A stretch of 64,000 bases of DNA from an uncultured Monoglobus sp. (GCA_947628795.1 CANRBF010000005.1:1-64000), one strand, 5' to 3'. Numbered from the stretch's first letter, positions 40,885 through 52,201 are shown. Notes: a model not told the origin generated them from the sequence alone. Made by a program: numbers and translations.

Positions 40885-42285
40885 ATGTTTGAGAAAACGC
40901 TGCTTGACGAGCTTATAAAATTTTCAAAAAAGGACGCGGTGCGCGCACATATGCCCGGCCATAACGGCGGAGAAGGTCTTGACCCCAAGTTTAAGCATAA
41001 CGCCTTCCGCGTTGATCTGACCGAGCTCGACGGCACCGACAATCTTCAGGAGCCGCAGGACATACTGAAAAAAAGCATGGAGCGCGCCGCAAAAGCTTTC
41101 GGCGCCAAACAGACCTTCTTTTTGGTAAACGGTTCGACCGTGGGGATCCAGGCCGCGATACTCGCGTCCGTTCCGCGGGGCGGCAAGCTGATAATCGACC
41201 GCTGCTGCCATAAGTCGGTGATAGGAGCGGTCATTCAGGCGGGGATCCTGCCGATATTTATCGAGCCCGAGTTTTCAACAAAAACCGGTGTTTACGGCGC
41301 GGTGCAGCCCGTGGCCGTTATGGACGCCATGCACGACAATCCCGACGCGGCGGGCATCGTTATAACCTCGCCCAATTACTACGGCGTTTGCGCCGATATA
41401 GAAAAGCTGGCGCGGCACGCCCACAGCGCGGGAATGTTTCTGTTGGTGGATGAGGCTCACGGCGCCCATTTCGCCTTCAGCGACAGTCTGCCCAAAACCG
41501 CCCTGTCTCAGGGAGCGGATATGGTTGTGCAGAGCGCCCACAAAACGCTGCCCGCGCTCGGGCAGACCGCGCTGCTTCATTTGGGAGACAGTAAGTTGAT
41601 ATCGGCGGCGCGGCTTCAAAAATGCGTGAACATGCTGCAGACCTCCAGCCCGTCGTATATGCTGCTGGCGTCTCTCGACGCGGCGATCGTTTATATGAAG
41701 GGCGCGGGAACCAAGCATCTGAATAAATTGATCGAAAAAATAACCGAGATCAAATCCAAGATAGGCGTGCTCGACAATGTATCATGCATTGTCAAAAGCA
41801 GCCTTGAAAACGACTACGACATAATGAAAACGGTGATCGACTTTTCAAATTTGGGCATCACCGGATACGGCGCGGCGGAACTTTTAAAGCGCGATTACGG
41901 CATATACCCCGAGATGGCCGATGAGAGAAACGTGCTGCTGTATTTCACGGCAGGCACCACGCTCAAAGACCTTGAGAGGATCGACAGAGCGGTGACCGAC
42001 ATTTCAAAGACAGAGTTTAGACCCCAGCCGCTCAAGACTGTTCCCGCTCTGCCGCCCGTGCAGATGGCGGCGTCTCCGACCCGAGCCTTTTTTTCGGACA
42101 CGGAGACGATCGATCCCGGCTCGGCGATCGGAAGGATATGCGGCGGGATAGTGAATTGCTGTCCGCCTTGCGTGCCGATAGCGATCCCCGGCCAGCTGAT
42201 AACCACAAGAGTGGTTGAATATATAAACACCTACACCGACATAGACGGCATCGAGGTAGTGAAAGACGGGGTGAGCGGCAGTTGA
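40885..42285 (+). CDS. Orn/Lys/Arg decarboxylase family PLP enzyme
   Basis: 466 residues from ATG at 40885, with TAGGAG eight bases upstream. It is a fold-type I PLP enzyme resembling B. subtilis YaaO. Motifs are HMPGHNGGEG at the N-terminus, FFLVNGSTVGIQAAIL, VDEAHGAHF and the PLP-lysine in QSAHKTLPALGQT. The C-terminal part is shorter than in the E. coli inducible decarboxylases, as in the YaaO/SpeA-type group. The substrate (arginine, lysine or ornithine) cannot be told from sequence; the product is a polyamine precursor. It is first in a tight run with holB and ricT. In Bacillus, yaaO also lies close upstream of holB, with tmk, yaaQ and yaaR in between; these are absent here. Confidence 0.88.
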   Translation: MFEKTLLDELIKFSKKDAVRAHMPGHNGGEGLDPKFKHNAFRVDLTELDGTDNLQEPQDILKKSMERAAKAFGAKQTFFLVNGSTVGIQAAILASVPRGGKLIIDRCCHKSVIGAVIQAGILPIFIEPEFSTKTGVYGAVQPVAVMDAMHDNPDAAGIVITSPNYYGVCADIEKLARHAHSAGMFLLVDEAHGAHFAFSDSLPKTALSQGADMVVQSAHKTLPALGQTALLHLGDSKLISAARLQKCVNMLQTSSPSYMLLASLDAAIVYMKGAGTKHLNKLIEKITEIKSKIGVLDNVSCIVKSSLENDYDIMKTVIDFSNLGITGYGAAELLKRDYGIYPEMADERNVLLYFTAGTTLKDLERIDRAVTDISKTEFRPQPLKTVPALPPVQMAASPTRAFFSDTETIDPGSAIGRICGGIVNCCPPCVPIAIPGQLITTRVVEYINTYTDIDGIEVVKDGVSGS

Positions 42286-43265
42286 GCGCGCCGTTTGAAG
42301 CCTTGATCGGGCACGACGATGTGAAAAAAATTCTGATGTCGGCGCTCGACTCCGACAAGATAGGGCACGCCTATATTTTCTGCGGTCCGAGCGGAGTCGG
42401 CAGGCAGACCGCGGCGGCATGTTTCGCCAAGGCGGCGGTGGGCAGCTCGAAAAACAGCGACCCCGACATAATAACCGTTTCAAACGAGTGGAGCGGAGCG
42501 GTGTCAAAAACAAACACCATTGTTGCCGAAACGGTGAACGAGATGCGCAAGGACATTTATATAAAGCCCTACGGCGGAGGACGAAAGTTTTACATCGTGC
42601 CCGAAGGCGACACGATGAACGCCGCGTCGCAGAACAAGCTGCTCAAGGTGTTTGAAGAACCGCCCGACTACTGCACGATAATTTTGCTCGCGGAAAATCT
42701 GAGCCGATTTTTGCCGACGATCCTGTCGAGAGCGACGGTCATCAGGTTCATGCCGCTGCCTATTGATACCGTGGCGGAATATCTGATGTCGAGATTCGGT
42801 ATTGAGGCGGACGATGCGAGGGCGAAAGCCGCGATCAGCGGCGGCAGGATAGGAGCCGCTCTTGAGCTGATCGACGATCCCGAGCCCGAAAGGCTGCGCA
42901 GGGGGCTTATGGACGGTCTCTTGAGCATGACCGAGAACAACAATAAAAACATGATATTGTTCTCAAAATTTTTAAAAACCGAGAAAAACGGGACTGATTT
43001 TATATTTTCGGCGCTGAAAAGCCTGCTTGACGATTTGGTGCGAATAAAATTGGGCCTTGAAAATACAGTCAACAAAGATATGGAAAAAGAACTCGCCGAG
43101 CTTTCGAAGTCGGTAACCGAGCGGGGCGCCGCGAGGATGCTGGACGCGGCAGTGAAATATGAGCGAATCCACAAAACAAACGCGAACTTCCGCATGACCA
43201 TGTTCTGCATGGCGTGCGAGTTATGGGAGGATATACATGGTAGAAATTATAGGAGTACGATTTAA
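42282..43265 (+). CDS. holB: DNA polymerase III delta' subunit, clamp loader
   Basis: 327 residues starting with TTG that overlaps the previous TGA (TTGA, four bases), a sign of coupling. AAA+ fold: HAYIFCGPSGVGRQTAAACF is the P-loop region, with Arg in place of the usual Lys. DTMNAASQNKLLKVFEEPP and TILSRATVIRF (sensor 1/SRC-like) match clamp-loader subunits. The four Cys of the zinc module normally found after the P-loop are absent. Delta' is not an ATPase in E. coli either, so the degenerate P-loop fits the role. It helps load the beta clamp onto DNA. Confidence 0.88.
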   Translation: MSAPFEALIGHDDVKKILMSALDSDKIGHAYIFCGPSGVGRQTAAACFAKAAVGSSKNSDPDIITVSNEWSGAVSKTNTIVAETVNEMRKDIYIKPYGGGRKFYIVPEGDTMNAASQNKLLKVFEEPPDYCTIILLAENLSRFLPTILSRATVIRFMPLPIDTVAEYLMSRFGIEADDARAKAAISGGRIGAALELIDDPEPERLRRGLMDGLLSMTENNNKNMILFSKFLKTEKNGTDFIFSALKSLLDDLVRIKLGLENTVNKDMEKELAELSKSVTERGAARMLDAAVKYERIHKTNANFRMTMFCMACELWEDIHGRNYRSTI

Positions 43266-44343
43266 CAGCTCGGGAAAGGCGTATTATTTTGACCCCTGCG
43301 GCATGAAGCTGTCCATCGGAACAATGGTTGTGGTGGAAACGGCGCGCGGCATCGAGATGGGCAAGGTGTCGATACCGAACCGCGAGGTGCCAGACGAGGA
43401 TATAAAGGCGCCTCTCAAGAGATTGCTGCGCGTCGCCAATGACGCGGACAGACAGCAGGCTGACGAAAACAAGATCAAAGAAAAAGAGGCGCGCGTTATC
43501 GCGGTGGACCTGATACGCCGCCACGGGCTTGACATGAAACTGATCGACGTCGAATACACATTCGACCGCAGCAAGATATTGTTTTATTTCACGGCGGACG
43601 GCCGCGTGGACTTCCGCGAGCTTGTCAAGTCGCTTGCCGGAGTTTTCAGAACCAGGATAGAGCTGCGTCAGATCGGCGTGCGCGACGAGGCCCGCCAGAT
43701 CGGCAGCATCGGCATTTGCGGCAGATTTCTGTGCTGCAGCACTTTTCTCGACGATTTTCGCCCCGTGTCGATCAAAATGGCAAAAGAGCAGGGACTGTCG
43801 CTCAACCCGACAAAGATATCGGGCGTGTGCGGCAGGCTGATGTGCTGCCTCCAGTATGAGCAGGCGGCGTATGACGACGCCCTCAAGACCATGCCCCACA
43901 AGGGCGAGGCCGTCGAGACGCCCGAGGGCAGAGGCGTCGTGGCGGACACCAATACTTTAAAGCAGCTGGTTTATGTCAAGATGGACGGTGAGGAAGGCCA
44001 CAAGTATGAAATATATAAACCGGGCGAGTTTAATATCATCGGAAAAGAGCCCACGGTCTCGCTGGATGAAGTGAGAGAAAAACGCGCGAGGGAGGCCAAA
44101 GAAAAAGAGGCCGAGAACATGGTGCCCTACTCGATTTCTGCGATCGCCGACGAGCCCGAGGAACCCGAGGAGAAAAAGCCCGCGCGGAACCGCCGCAGAC
44201 GCGGAGGAAAGCGGAACGCGGCTCAGCCGAATGACCGGGAACAGGCCGGTGAAAAGAACTCCGCCCCGAACCCGAAACGCAACAGACGCAGCCGCGGCGG
44301 CAACAAAAAGAAACCCGCCAAGGGCGGCTACACCAACCTGTAA
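43237..44343 (+). CDS. ricT: PSP1-domain protein, RicT/YaaT-like
   Basis: 368 residues, about 90 longer than B. subtilis RicT because of a C-terminal tail rich in Arg, Lys and Gly (RRRRGGKRN, RNRRSRGGNKKK) that may bind RNA. The PSP1 core has Cys clusters CGRFLCC and CGRLMCC. In RicT such Cys take part in Fe-S binding by the RicA-RicF-RicT complex, which acts with RNase Y and in sporulation phosphorelay. It overlaps holB by 29 bases, a gene order shared with Bacillus. A role in RNA processing is inferred from family and context. The partners RicA and RicF are not in this window. Confidence 0.85.
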   Translation: MVEIIGVRFNSSGKAYYFDPCGMKLSIGTMVVVETARGIEMGKVSIPNREVPDEDIKAPLKRLLRVANDADRQQADENKIKEKEARVIAVDLIRRHGLDMKLIDVEYTFDRSKILFYFTADGRVDFRELVKSLAGVFRTRIELRQIGVRDEARQIGSIGICGRFLCCSTFLDDFRPVSIKMAKEQGLSLNPTKISGVCGRLMCCLQYEQAAYDDALKTMPHKGEAVETPEGRGVVADTNTLKQLVYVKMDGEEGHKYEIYKPGEFNIIGKEPTVSLDEVREKRAREAKEKEAENMVPYSISAIADEPEEPEEKKPARNRRRRGGKRNAAQPNDREQAGEKNSAPNPKRNRRSRGGNKKKPAKGGYTNL

Positions 44344-44344
44344 T

Positions 44345-45094
44345 ATGCGAAGATTTTTCACGGAGCCCGAAAACATCGACAGAAAAACGGGCGTTATAAC
44401 CATAAGTGAGGACGCGGCTCATATCTCAAGAGTGCTGCGCATGGAGCCGGGAGACATGATACTCGTGTTCGACGGCAGCGGCGCCGAGTATGAGGCGGAG
44501 ATAACCGACATTACGGACGGCGGGATACGCGCTGAAATACGGGCCGAAAAGGATTCCGAGTACGAGCCGAAAATAAAAGTCACCCTGTTTCAGGGGATCC
44601 CCAAGTCGGGCAAGCTTGAGACCATCGTTCAAAAGGCGGTGGAGCTCGGAGCGGTGAGGATCGTGCCCTACCGCGCCGACCGCTCGGTTGCAAAGATCCC
44701 CGACGGCCCTAAGGGAGAGCAAAAGATCGCGAGACTGGGCAAGATCGCGCGCGAGGCCGCCAAGCAATGCGGGCGGGGCCTGATTCCCGAAGTCGCGGGC
44801 GCGGTTTCGCTGACCGAGATGCTTGATATGATAAAGGAGCTCGACACGGCGGTCATGCTCTATGAGGAGCTTGGCCACGCGGGAGAGAGGAACCTTAAAG
44901 ACATTTTGAGACGAGAGGCCGAAACGATAGGCGTTATCATAGGCCCAGAGGGAGGATTCTCGGCTAAAGAGGCGGAAACGCTCACAAAGCTTGACAACGT
45001 TTTCGCGGCCGGATTGGGTCCACGTATACTCAGGACCGAGACCGCGGGAATAGCCGCTCTCTCGATAATTATGTACGAAAAAGACGAGATATAA
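44345..45094 (+). CDS. rsmE: 16S rRNA m3U1498 methyltransferase
   Basis: 249 residues from ATG 44345, one base after the ricT stop; an upstream frame adds only shadow sequence of ricT. It is a SPOUT-class methyltransferase. The N-terminal PUA-like domain (MRRFFTEPENI, HISRVLRMEPGD) is followed by the knotted C-terminal domain. That domain carries IIGPEGGFSAKEAE and LGPRILRTETAGIAAL, which form the SAM site. It modifies U1498 in helix 44 of 16S rRNA. It belongs to the run starting with the decarboxylase. Confidence 0.95.
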   Translation: MRRFFTEPENIDRKTGVITISEDAAHISRVLRMEPGDMILVFDGSGAEYEAEITDITDGGIRAEIRAEKDSEYEPKIKVTLFQGIPKSGKLETIVQKAVELGAVRIVPYRADRSVAKIPDGPKGEQKIARLGKIAREAAKQCGRGLIPEVAGAVSLTEMLDMIKELDTAVMLYEELGHAGERNLKDILRREAETIGVIIGPEGGFSAKEAETLTKLDNVFAAGLGPRILRTETAGIAALSIIMYEKDEI

Positions 45095-45113
45095 AATCAA
45101 AGGAGAAACCACA

Positions 45114-45620
45114 ATGGCAAACAAGAAAAAGAAAAAACAGTCCGCAAAAAAGACGGACTATGTTAATGAAAAAGATATAAAAGCCGAAAAGCTCACAAAC
45201 TGGTACATGATAAACCTGAGCTTTGGTGTGCTGGCTATAATAGTTCTTTTGATACTCAGAAAGCTCTACCGCACACCCTCTGTTCTGCTTTATATGCAGC
45301 CCGCGGCGTGGATCATGACGGCGGTGTTCGCGGCGGCGGCGATAGTCATATTTGTTTTGGGCAAGACCGGAATAATCAAAAACTTCGGACGCGCCCGTAA
45401 CTACTCGATATTTATGCTGTTCTGCGCGCTGGGCGGACTGTGGCTGGCGCTTTACAACAAGCTGAGAATACCGCTTGAGAAGGTCGTTCAGGTGATAACG
45501 CGCAACCCCGGTCAAACGGTTTCGTCCTACTGGAACGTTTATCTTTTGATCATCGCGGTCGTCGCGTATTTGATAGGCGCGTTTATTTATTATGTCATCA
45601 GACTTTATAAGCTTAAATAA
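45114..45620 (+). CDS. small membrane protein of unknown function
   Basis: 168 residues behind AAAGGAG. A Lys-rich N-terminal tail (KKKKKQSAKK) precedes four predicted membrane helices: about 33-48, 60-80, 94-112 and 140-160. The positive-inside rule puts the tail in the cytoplasm. No catalytic or transport motif is visible. It sits between rsmE and the radical SAM gene, and its last 29 bases overlap the latter. Function is not known. Confidence 0.8.
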   Translation: MANKKKKKQSAKKTDYVNEKDIKAEKLTNWYMINLSFGVLAIIVLLILRKLYRTPSVLLYMQPAAWIMTAVFAAAAIVIFVLGKTGIIKNFGRARNYSIFMLFCALGGLWLALYNKLRIPLEKVVQVITRNPGQTVSSYWNVYLLIIAVVAYLIGAFIYYVIRLYKLK

Positions 45621-46509
45621 TTTGTCGGACGGCTGCCGCCTGTGCCCGCGCGAGTGCGGAGCAAACCGAGCAAAAGGCGAAACAGGCTTTTGCGGCCGGA
45701 GCGATAAGATAAAGATCGCCAGATGCGCGCCCCACTATTGGGAGGAGCCGTGCATATCGGGTTACAAAGGCTCGGGAGCGGTGTTTTTTTCGGGATGCAC
45801 CTTGGGCTGCGTTTATTGTCAGAACCGTGACATCAGCCGCGGCGGCAAAGGTTTTGAGATAACCGCCGAGGAACTGGCGGATAAAATGCTTGAGCTTGAA
45901 AAAATCGGCTGCCACAACATAAATCTTGTGACGCCAACCCAGCATCTGCCCGGAATAATTCGGGCGCTTGACATCGCGAAGTCGAAAGGTCTGAGCGTTC
46001 CTATCGTTTATAACTGCGGCGGATACGAGAAGTCCGAGACCATTCGTCTGCTTGAAAATTACGTTGATGTGTACCTTCCCGATTTTAAGTACATATCGGG
46101 GAAGCTCGCCGAAAAATATTCCGCGGCGCGGGACTATCCCGAGCGCGCCAAAGCGGCAATATCCGAAATGATAAGACAGACCGGGCACTGCGTTTTTGAC
46201 GATAGCGGGATAATAAAAAGCGGCGTCATAGTTCGGCACCTTATGCTGCCGGGTCTGCTGTTTGAGAGCAAGAAAATTATTGATTATTTATACGATACAT
46301 ATAAAGACGACATTTACATCAGTCTCATGAGCCAATACACCGTGATGCCGGGAATAGGCGAAAAGTATCCCGAGCTTGACCGCTGCCTAAGCCGCGCCCA
46401 CTATGACGCGTTGGTCGGCTACTGCGCGGACCTGGGGGTAGAGAACATGTATATCCAGCGGCAGGGCGCGGCCGACAGCGCCTATATACCCGAATTTTAC
46501 GGAGAATAA
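45592..46509 (+). CDS. PflX-like radical SAM protein (COG1313 type)
   Basis: 305 residues. An N-terminal Cys-rich segment (CRLCPRECGANRAKGETGFC) precedes the radical SAM triad in SGCTLGCVYCQNRDIS. GGKGFEITAEELAD and NINLVTPTQHLPGI follow, as in uncharacterised relatives of pyruvate formate-lyase activase. The enzyme is expected to bind one 4Fe-4S cluster and SAM, and perhaps a second cluster at the N-terminus. No glycyl-radical enzyme gene is in the window, so the target is unknown. It starts with ATG inside the end of the preceding gene. Confidence 0.85.
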   Translation: MSSDFISLNNLSDGCRLCPRECGANRAKGETGFCGRSDKIKIARCAPHYWEEPCISGYKGSGAVFFSGCTLGCVYCQNRDISRGGKGFEITAEELADKMLELEKIGCHNINLVTPTQHLPGIIRALDIAKSKGLSVPIVYNCGGYEKSETIRLLENYVDVYLPDFKYISGKLAEKYSAARDYPERAKAAISEMIRQTGHCVFDDSGIIKSGVIVRHLMLPGLLFESKKIIDYLYDTYKDDIYISLMSQYTVMPGIGEKYPELDRCLSRAHYDALVGYCADLGVENMYIQRQGAADSAYIPEFYGE

Positions 46510-46524
46510 GAGGGGGAAGTTATT

Positions 46525-47613
46525 ATGAAAACCTACACAAACGAGCAGTACGAGGCGCTCAAGAAGGAGATCGAGAGCATCGACTTCGCCGAGGTGAAGC
46601 TTGAGAACGAGTGCGAGGAGCGCGTGTGCGGCGACCTGAATCTTTGGGACGGCCGCAACACGGTCTTGGGCTACGCCGACGTTTCCTGGTCCAGCAGCGA
46701 CCCCGGATCGGTTTCGACCTCGGGCGCGGTCATCTGTATGCCCGAGCAGAAAAACGTCACGATAACCGCGCATTTTTCATATCAGGACTATCCGGATATT
46801 GAGATCGACAAGAGCTTTGAGCTGACCGTACTAAAAGGCAGCGGAAAAAGGCAGGAAAGCGGCAAAACAAAGATCGACCGCAAGGGCAGGCCGGTGCTTT
46901 TCGTTATCGGCGACTCGACCGCAAGCCCCTATCCCCACTCGGGCGAGAACAACCGTTTTCCCCAGACCGGCTGGGCGCAGTATTTTGATAAGTATTTTGA
47001 CGAGAGCAGGATACTGGCTCTCGACATCGCCATGAGCGGCAGGAGCGCCAAGAGCTACATGACCGAGGACAACTTCAAGCTGTTTAAGTCAAACATCACA
47101 ACGGGCGACTTTATGATAATCCAGTTCGGCCACAACGACTCAAAGGAGCTTGACAAGAACCGCTACGCCCCGGCAAACGGCTCGATAAACGACGAGGGCT
47201 CTTATAAAAACCTCTTGAGCAAATACATAGATATCGCCCGAGGCGCCGGCGCGGCGCCGATAATCGCCACATCGGTCAGCCGCAGAAAGCTGTCGGACGA
47301 CAGCCTTGAGGAATACGTGAACGCCGCAAAGGAATTGGGCGCGGAGCTGGGCGTTCCGGTGCTGGACGTGTACGCCCGCGTCAACGGCTGGATACGCGAG
47401 GTCGGCCTTGAGGAGGCCAAGTCGCTATATAAGATAATAAAGCCGCATGACCCGAGGTTCATGTATGACCCGGAATTTCTGAACTCTCAGTTCTACGAGT
47501 GCGGTGACAACGACGACACGCACCTCAATATTTTCGGCGCCGACAAGATCGCGGGCTGGGTGGCGGACGAGATCAGGCTCCGCGTGCCCGAGCTGAAAAA
47601 ATATCTGAAATAA
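46525..47613 (+). CDS. SGNH hydrolase resembling rhamnogalacturonan acetylesterase (CE12)
   Basis: 362 residues. The first about 110 form an atrophied Ig-like domain (YADVSWSSSDPGSVSTSGA). The SGNH domain follows, with the nucleophile Ser in VIGDSTASP, SGRSAKSY, the Asn in IQFGHND and the catalytic Asp/His in DDTHLNIFGADKIA. Relatives remove acetyl groups from rhamnogalacturonan. There is no signal peptide, so it should act in the cytoplasm on imported oligosaccharides. An Ig-like domain inside the cell is odd. GAGGGGGAAG precedes the ATG. It follows the radical SAM gene by 15 bases and ends the run before the ATP synthase operon. Confidence 0.85.
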   Translation: MKTYTNEQYEALKKEIESIDFAEVKLENECEERVCGDLNLWDGRNTVLGYADVSWSSSDPGSVSTSGAVICMPEQKNVTITAHFSYQDYPDIEIDKSFELTVLKGSGKRQESGKTKIDRKGRPVLFVIGDSTASPYPHSGENNRFPQTGWAQYFDKYFDESRILALDIAMSGRSAKSYMTEDNFKLFKSNITTGDFMIIQFGHNDSKELDKNRYAPANGSINDEGSYKNLLSKYIDIARGAGAAPIIATSVSRRKLSDDSLEEYVNAAKELGAELGVPVLDVYARVNGWIREVGLEEAKSLYKIIKPHDPRFMYDPEFLNSQFYECGDNDDTHLNIFGADKIAGWVADEIRLRVPELKKYLK

Positions 47614-47628
47614 TTTGCGCATAAAATA

Positions 47629-47657
47629 TTGACAAATCGTGTATTTTTTGAGATAAT
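47629..47657 (+). promoter_or_regulatory. promoter of the ATP synthase operon
   Basis: TTGACA (47629-47634), 17 bases, GATAAT (47652-47657). The leader is about 135 bases. Confidence 0.85.
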
Positions 47658-47712
47658 ACAAAAGGTGTTTTGATATGATATCAAAATATCCGGACAAGCA
47701 CTAAAAAATCGG

Positions 47713-47754
47713 GAGAAAATCAATGATGATTCCTCATCTGAGGTTTTCTCTTTT
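47713..47754 (+). terminator. hairpin in the atp leader, possible attenuator or end of upstream transcript
   Basis: gagaaaat and ggttttctc pair around a loop of about 20 bases and are followed by four T. It lies after the promoter, so it would have to be passed for atp expression. Confidence 0.45.
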
Positions 47755-47796
47755 AAATTGTTTGTGCTTGGCTTTAAGCTATAGGAGGCGAGACAA

Positions 47797-48489
47797 GTGG
47801 AAGGCATAGCGTCCGAGATGTACGAGATGCTCAACGAGACAAAGATCGCGTTCACCGTTCCCATATTCGGGGGAATACCCATACCGCAGTCAGTCGTGGT
47901 GACATGGGGCATTATGGCGGTGGTCGTGATCTTCTGCGCGGTCTTCACGCGGAGCTTTGATCTGCTGCCCGGCAGGATGCAGACGGCGATAGAGATGTTC
48001 GTCGGCTGGATATACAATTTCTTTACCGGAATACTGGGCGAGAAAGGCAGAAAATACATTCCCTATCTGGGCACGGTGCTGATATATATCGGCTGCGCCA
48101 ACATAGTCGGCCTGTTCGGCCTGACACCGCCCACCAAAGACTTAAACGTGACGGCGGGTCTGGCGATCATGAGCATAGTGCTGGTCGAGGCCGCGGGGAT
48201 CCGCGCCAAGGGCATGCGCGGCTGGCTCAGAGACTTTAAGAGCCCGATGCCGGTTATGCTGCCGTTTAACATACTCGAGATAATAATAAAGCCGCTGTCG
48301 CTGTGCATGCGACTTTTCGGAAACGTGCTGGGCGCCTTTGTCATCATGGAGCTCATCAAGGCGGTCGTGCCGATGATAGTGCCTCTGCCGTTCAGCTTTT
48401 ACTTCGACATATTCGACGGCCTGCTTCAGGCGTACGTGTTTGTGTTCCTGACATCGCTCTATATCAGCGAGGCAATGGACGCCGAATAA
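47797..48489 (+). CDS. atpB: ATP synthase F0 subunit a
   Basis: 230 residues with a GTG start, AGGAGG eight bases upstream. It is a membrane protein with about five to six helices forming the ion half-channels. The family Arg sits in KPLSLCMRLFGNVLGAFVIM, and the last helix FFLTSLYISEA-like segment is present as FVFLTSLYISEAM. It is the first gene of the operon; no atpI precedes it. Confidence 0.95.
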   Translation: MEGIASEMYEMLNETKIAFTVPIFGGIPIPQSVVVTWGIMAVVVIFCAVFTRSFDLLPGRMQTAIEMFVGWIYNFFTGILGEKGRKYIPYLGTVLIYIGCANIVGLFGLTPPTKDLNVTAGLAIMSIVLVEAAGIRAKGMRGWLRDFKSPMPVMLPFNILEIIIKPLSLCMRLFGNVLGAFVIMELIKAVVPMIVPLPFSFYFDIFDGLLQAYVFVFLTSLYISEAMDAE

Positions 48490-48549
48490 TAAATCCAAAA
48501 ATAATTTTAGCAAAATATATTACAAAGATATTCAAAGGAGATGCATATT

Positions 48550-48774
48550 ATGGGAGCATTAATAGCAGTCGGTGCCGGTATCGCGGCGCTCACGGGACTT
48601 GGCGCGGGCATAGGCATAGGCATTGCGACGTCAAAGGCGGCGGAGGCCATAGCGAGACAGCCCGAGGCTAAAGGCGAGATAAACAAAACGCTGCTGCTAG
48701 GCTGCGCTCTGGCCGAGGCGACCGCTATATACGGCTTCGTTATCGCGATTATGATAATTCTGTTTTTGAAATAA
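48550..48774 (+). CDS. atpE: ATP synthase F0 subunit c
   Basis: 74 residues from ATG 48550; an ATG nine bases earlier is too close to the AGGAG site. It is a helical hairpin with the polar loop ARQPEAKGEI and the ion-carrying Glu in ALAEATAIYGFVIA. Compared with the sodium-binding ring of Ilyobacter, the Gln of helix 1 is replaced by Ile (GIGIGIA) and the Ser after the Glu by Ala. The sodium ligands are therefore missing and proton coupling is expected. Confidence 0.95.
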   Translation: MGALIAVGAGIAALTGLGAGIGIGIATSKAAEAIARQPEAKGEINKTLLLGCALAEATAIYGFVIAIMIILFLK

Positions 48775-48809
48775 GGATCATAAATCAAGTGTAACGGAGG
48801 TCGATATAG

Positions 48810-49281
48810 ATGCTTAATTTAAACTGGAACATAATCTGGACCTTTGTGAACATTATCGTCCTGTTTCTTTTGCTGCGCATATTTTTATTTAAGCCCGTTA
48901 TGAGGATCTTGGACAAGCGCGCGGATGAGATCAAAAAGACGATCGACGACGCGGACGCGGCCAAGCGCGAGGCCTCGGAGCTTAAAGCAAAATACTCCGA
49001 GGAGCTGAGAGCGGCGGGAACGCGGGCCGACGCCATAATCAAAGAGGCGACCGACAACGCGAAGGTCCAGAGAGAGAAGATACTTGACAAGGCGAAAAAG
49101 GACGCCGACAATATAATCAAGACCGCCGAGAAGCAGACCGAGCTCGACAAACAGCAGGCGATGAAGGAGATGCGCTCCCAGATCGCGGATGTTGCGCTCA
49201 AGGCTGCTCACAAGGCGATGGAGAGCGGCGACATTTCCGAAAACTCGATCGGCAGCTTTTTGAGACAGGTAGGTGAGAGCG

Positions 49282-49289
<8 letters not shown>
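48810..49289 (+). CDS. atpF: ATP synthase F0 subunit b
   Basis: 159 residues. One N-terminal membrane helix ([20 protein letters not shown]) is followed by [15 protein letters not shown] and a long charged coiled coil to the C-terminus. That coil forms the peripheral stalk and binds the delta part. It overlaps the next gene by eight bases, coupling b to the delta-alpha fusion. Confidence 0.95.
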
Positions 49290-51312
<2,023 letters not shown>

Positions 51313-51316
51313 TATA

Positions 51317-52201
51317 ATGCCGAATATACGCGAGATCAAGGGGCGCATGAAGAGCGTTAACGATATCATGAAGATAACCAACGCAATGTTTCTCATCGCC
51401 TCGTCGAAGATGAAGCAGGCAAAGAAAAAGCTCGACGACACCGAGCCTTATTTCTATACCCTTCAGGACACGATCGCGCATATTCTGAGACACACGCCCC
51501 ACACCAGCAACCCGTATTTTCACCGCCGCGACGAGATCCCGAACGAAAAGCGCAAAAAGGGATTTATAATAATAAGCGGCGACAAGGGCATGGCGGGAGC
51601 GTATAATCACAACGTTTTGAAGCTGGCCGAGGACGAGATGGCAAAGGGCGGCGAGATCAAGCTGTTTATAATCGGTCAGGTGGGCAGAATGTATTTCGCG
51701 CGGAAAAAGATACCTTACGAGGGATATTTCAGGTACACCGCTCAGAACCCCACGCTGTACCGCGCGGAGGATATAGTGAATCTGATGCTGGATAAGTTTA
51801 TAAACGAGGAACTTGACGACGTGTACGTTGTGTACACCGTTGAGAGCGGCGGCGTTAAGGAAGAAGCCAAGGTATTGCAGCTGCTGCCCTTCCGCAGGAC
51901 CAAGTTCAGCGACCTCAAAAAGATGGGCGTGCATGAGATACAGTCGGACGCGACGTTTGACCCGTCGCCTGAGGAGGTCATGATGAATCTGGTCCCCAGA
52001 TACGCGAAGGGCATCCTGTACGGCGCGATGGTAGAATCGTTCGCGGCGGAACAGGCCGCTCGAATGAGGGCCATGGACTCGGCGACCAAGAGCGCCGGCG
52101 ATATGATCAAGGACCTCAATCTGGCGTATAACCGCGCCCGCCAGGCCGCGATAACTCAGGAGATAACCGAGGTAGTCAGCGGCGCCAAGCACAAAAAATA
52201 G
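51317..52201 (+). CDS. atpG: ATP synthase F1 subunit gamma
   Basis: 294 residues, family-typical. The N-terminal helix begins MPNIREIKGRMKSVNDIMKI, and the C-terminal helix contains ESFAAEQAARMRAMDSAT and LNLAYNRARQAAITQEI, the two coiled-coil arms of the rotor shaft. The Rossmann-like middle has IIISGDKGMAGAYN. It starts four bases after the fusion gene and is followed by atpD. Confidence 0.96.
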   Translation: MPNIREIKGRMKSVNDIMKITNAMFLIASSKMKQAKKKLDDTEPYFYTLQDTIAHILRHTPHTSNPYFHRRDEIPNEKRKKGFIIISGDKGMAGAYNHNVLKLAEDEMAKGGEIKLFIIGQVGRMYFARKKIPYEGYFRYTAQNPTLYRAEDIVNLMLDKFINEELDDVYVVYTVESGGVKEEAKVLQLLPFRRTKFSDLKKMGVHEIQSDATFDPSPEEVMMNLVPRYAKGILYGAMVESFAAEQAARMRAMDSATKSAGDMIKDLNLAYNRARQAAITQEITEVVSGAKHKK

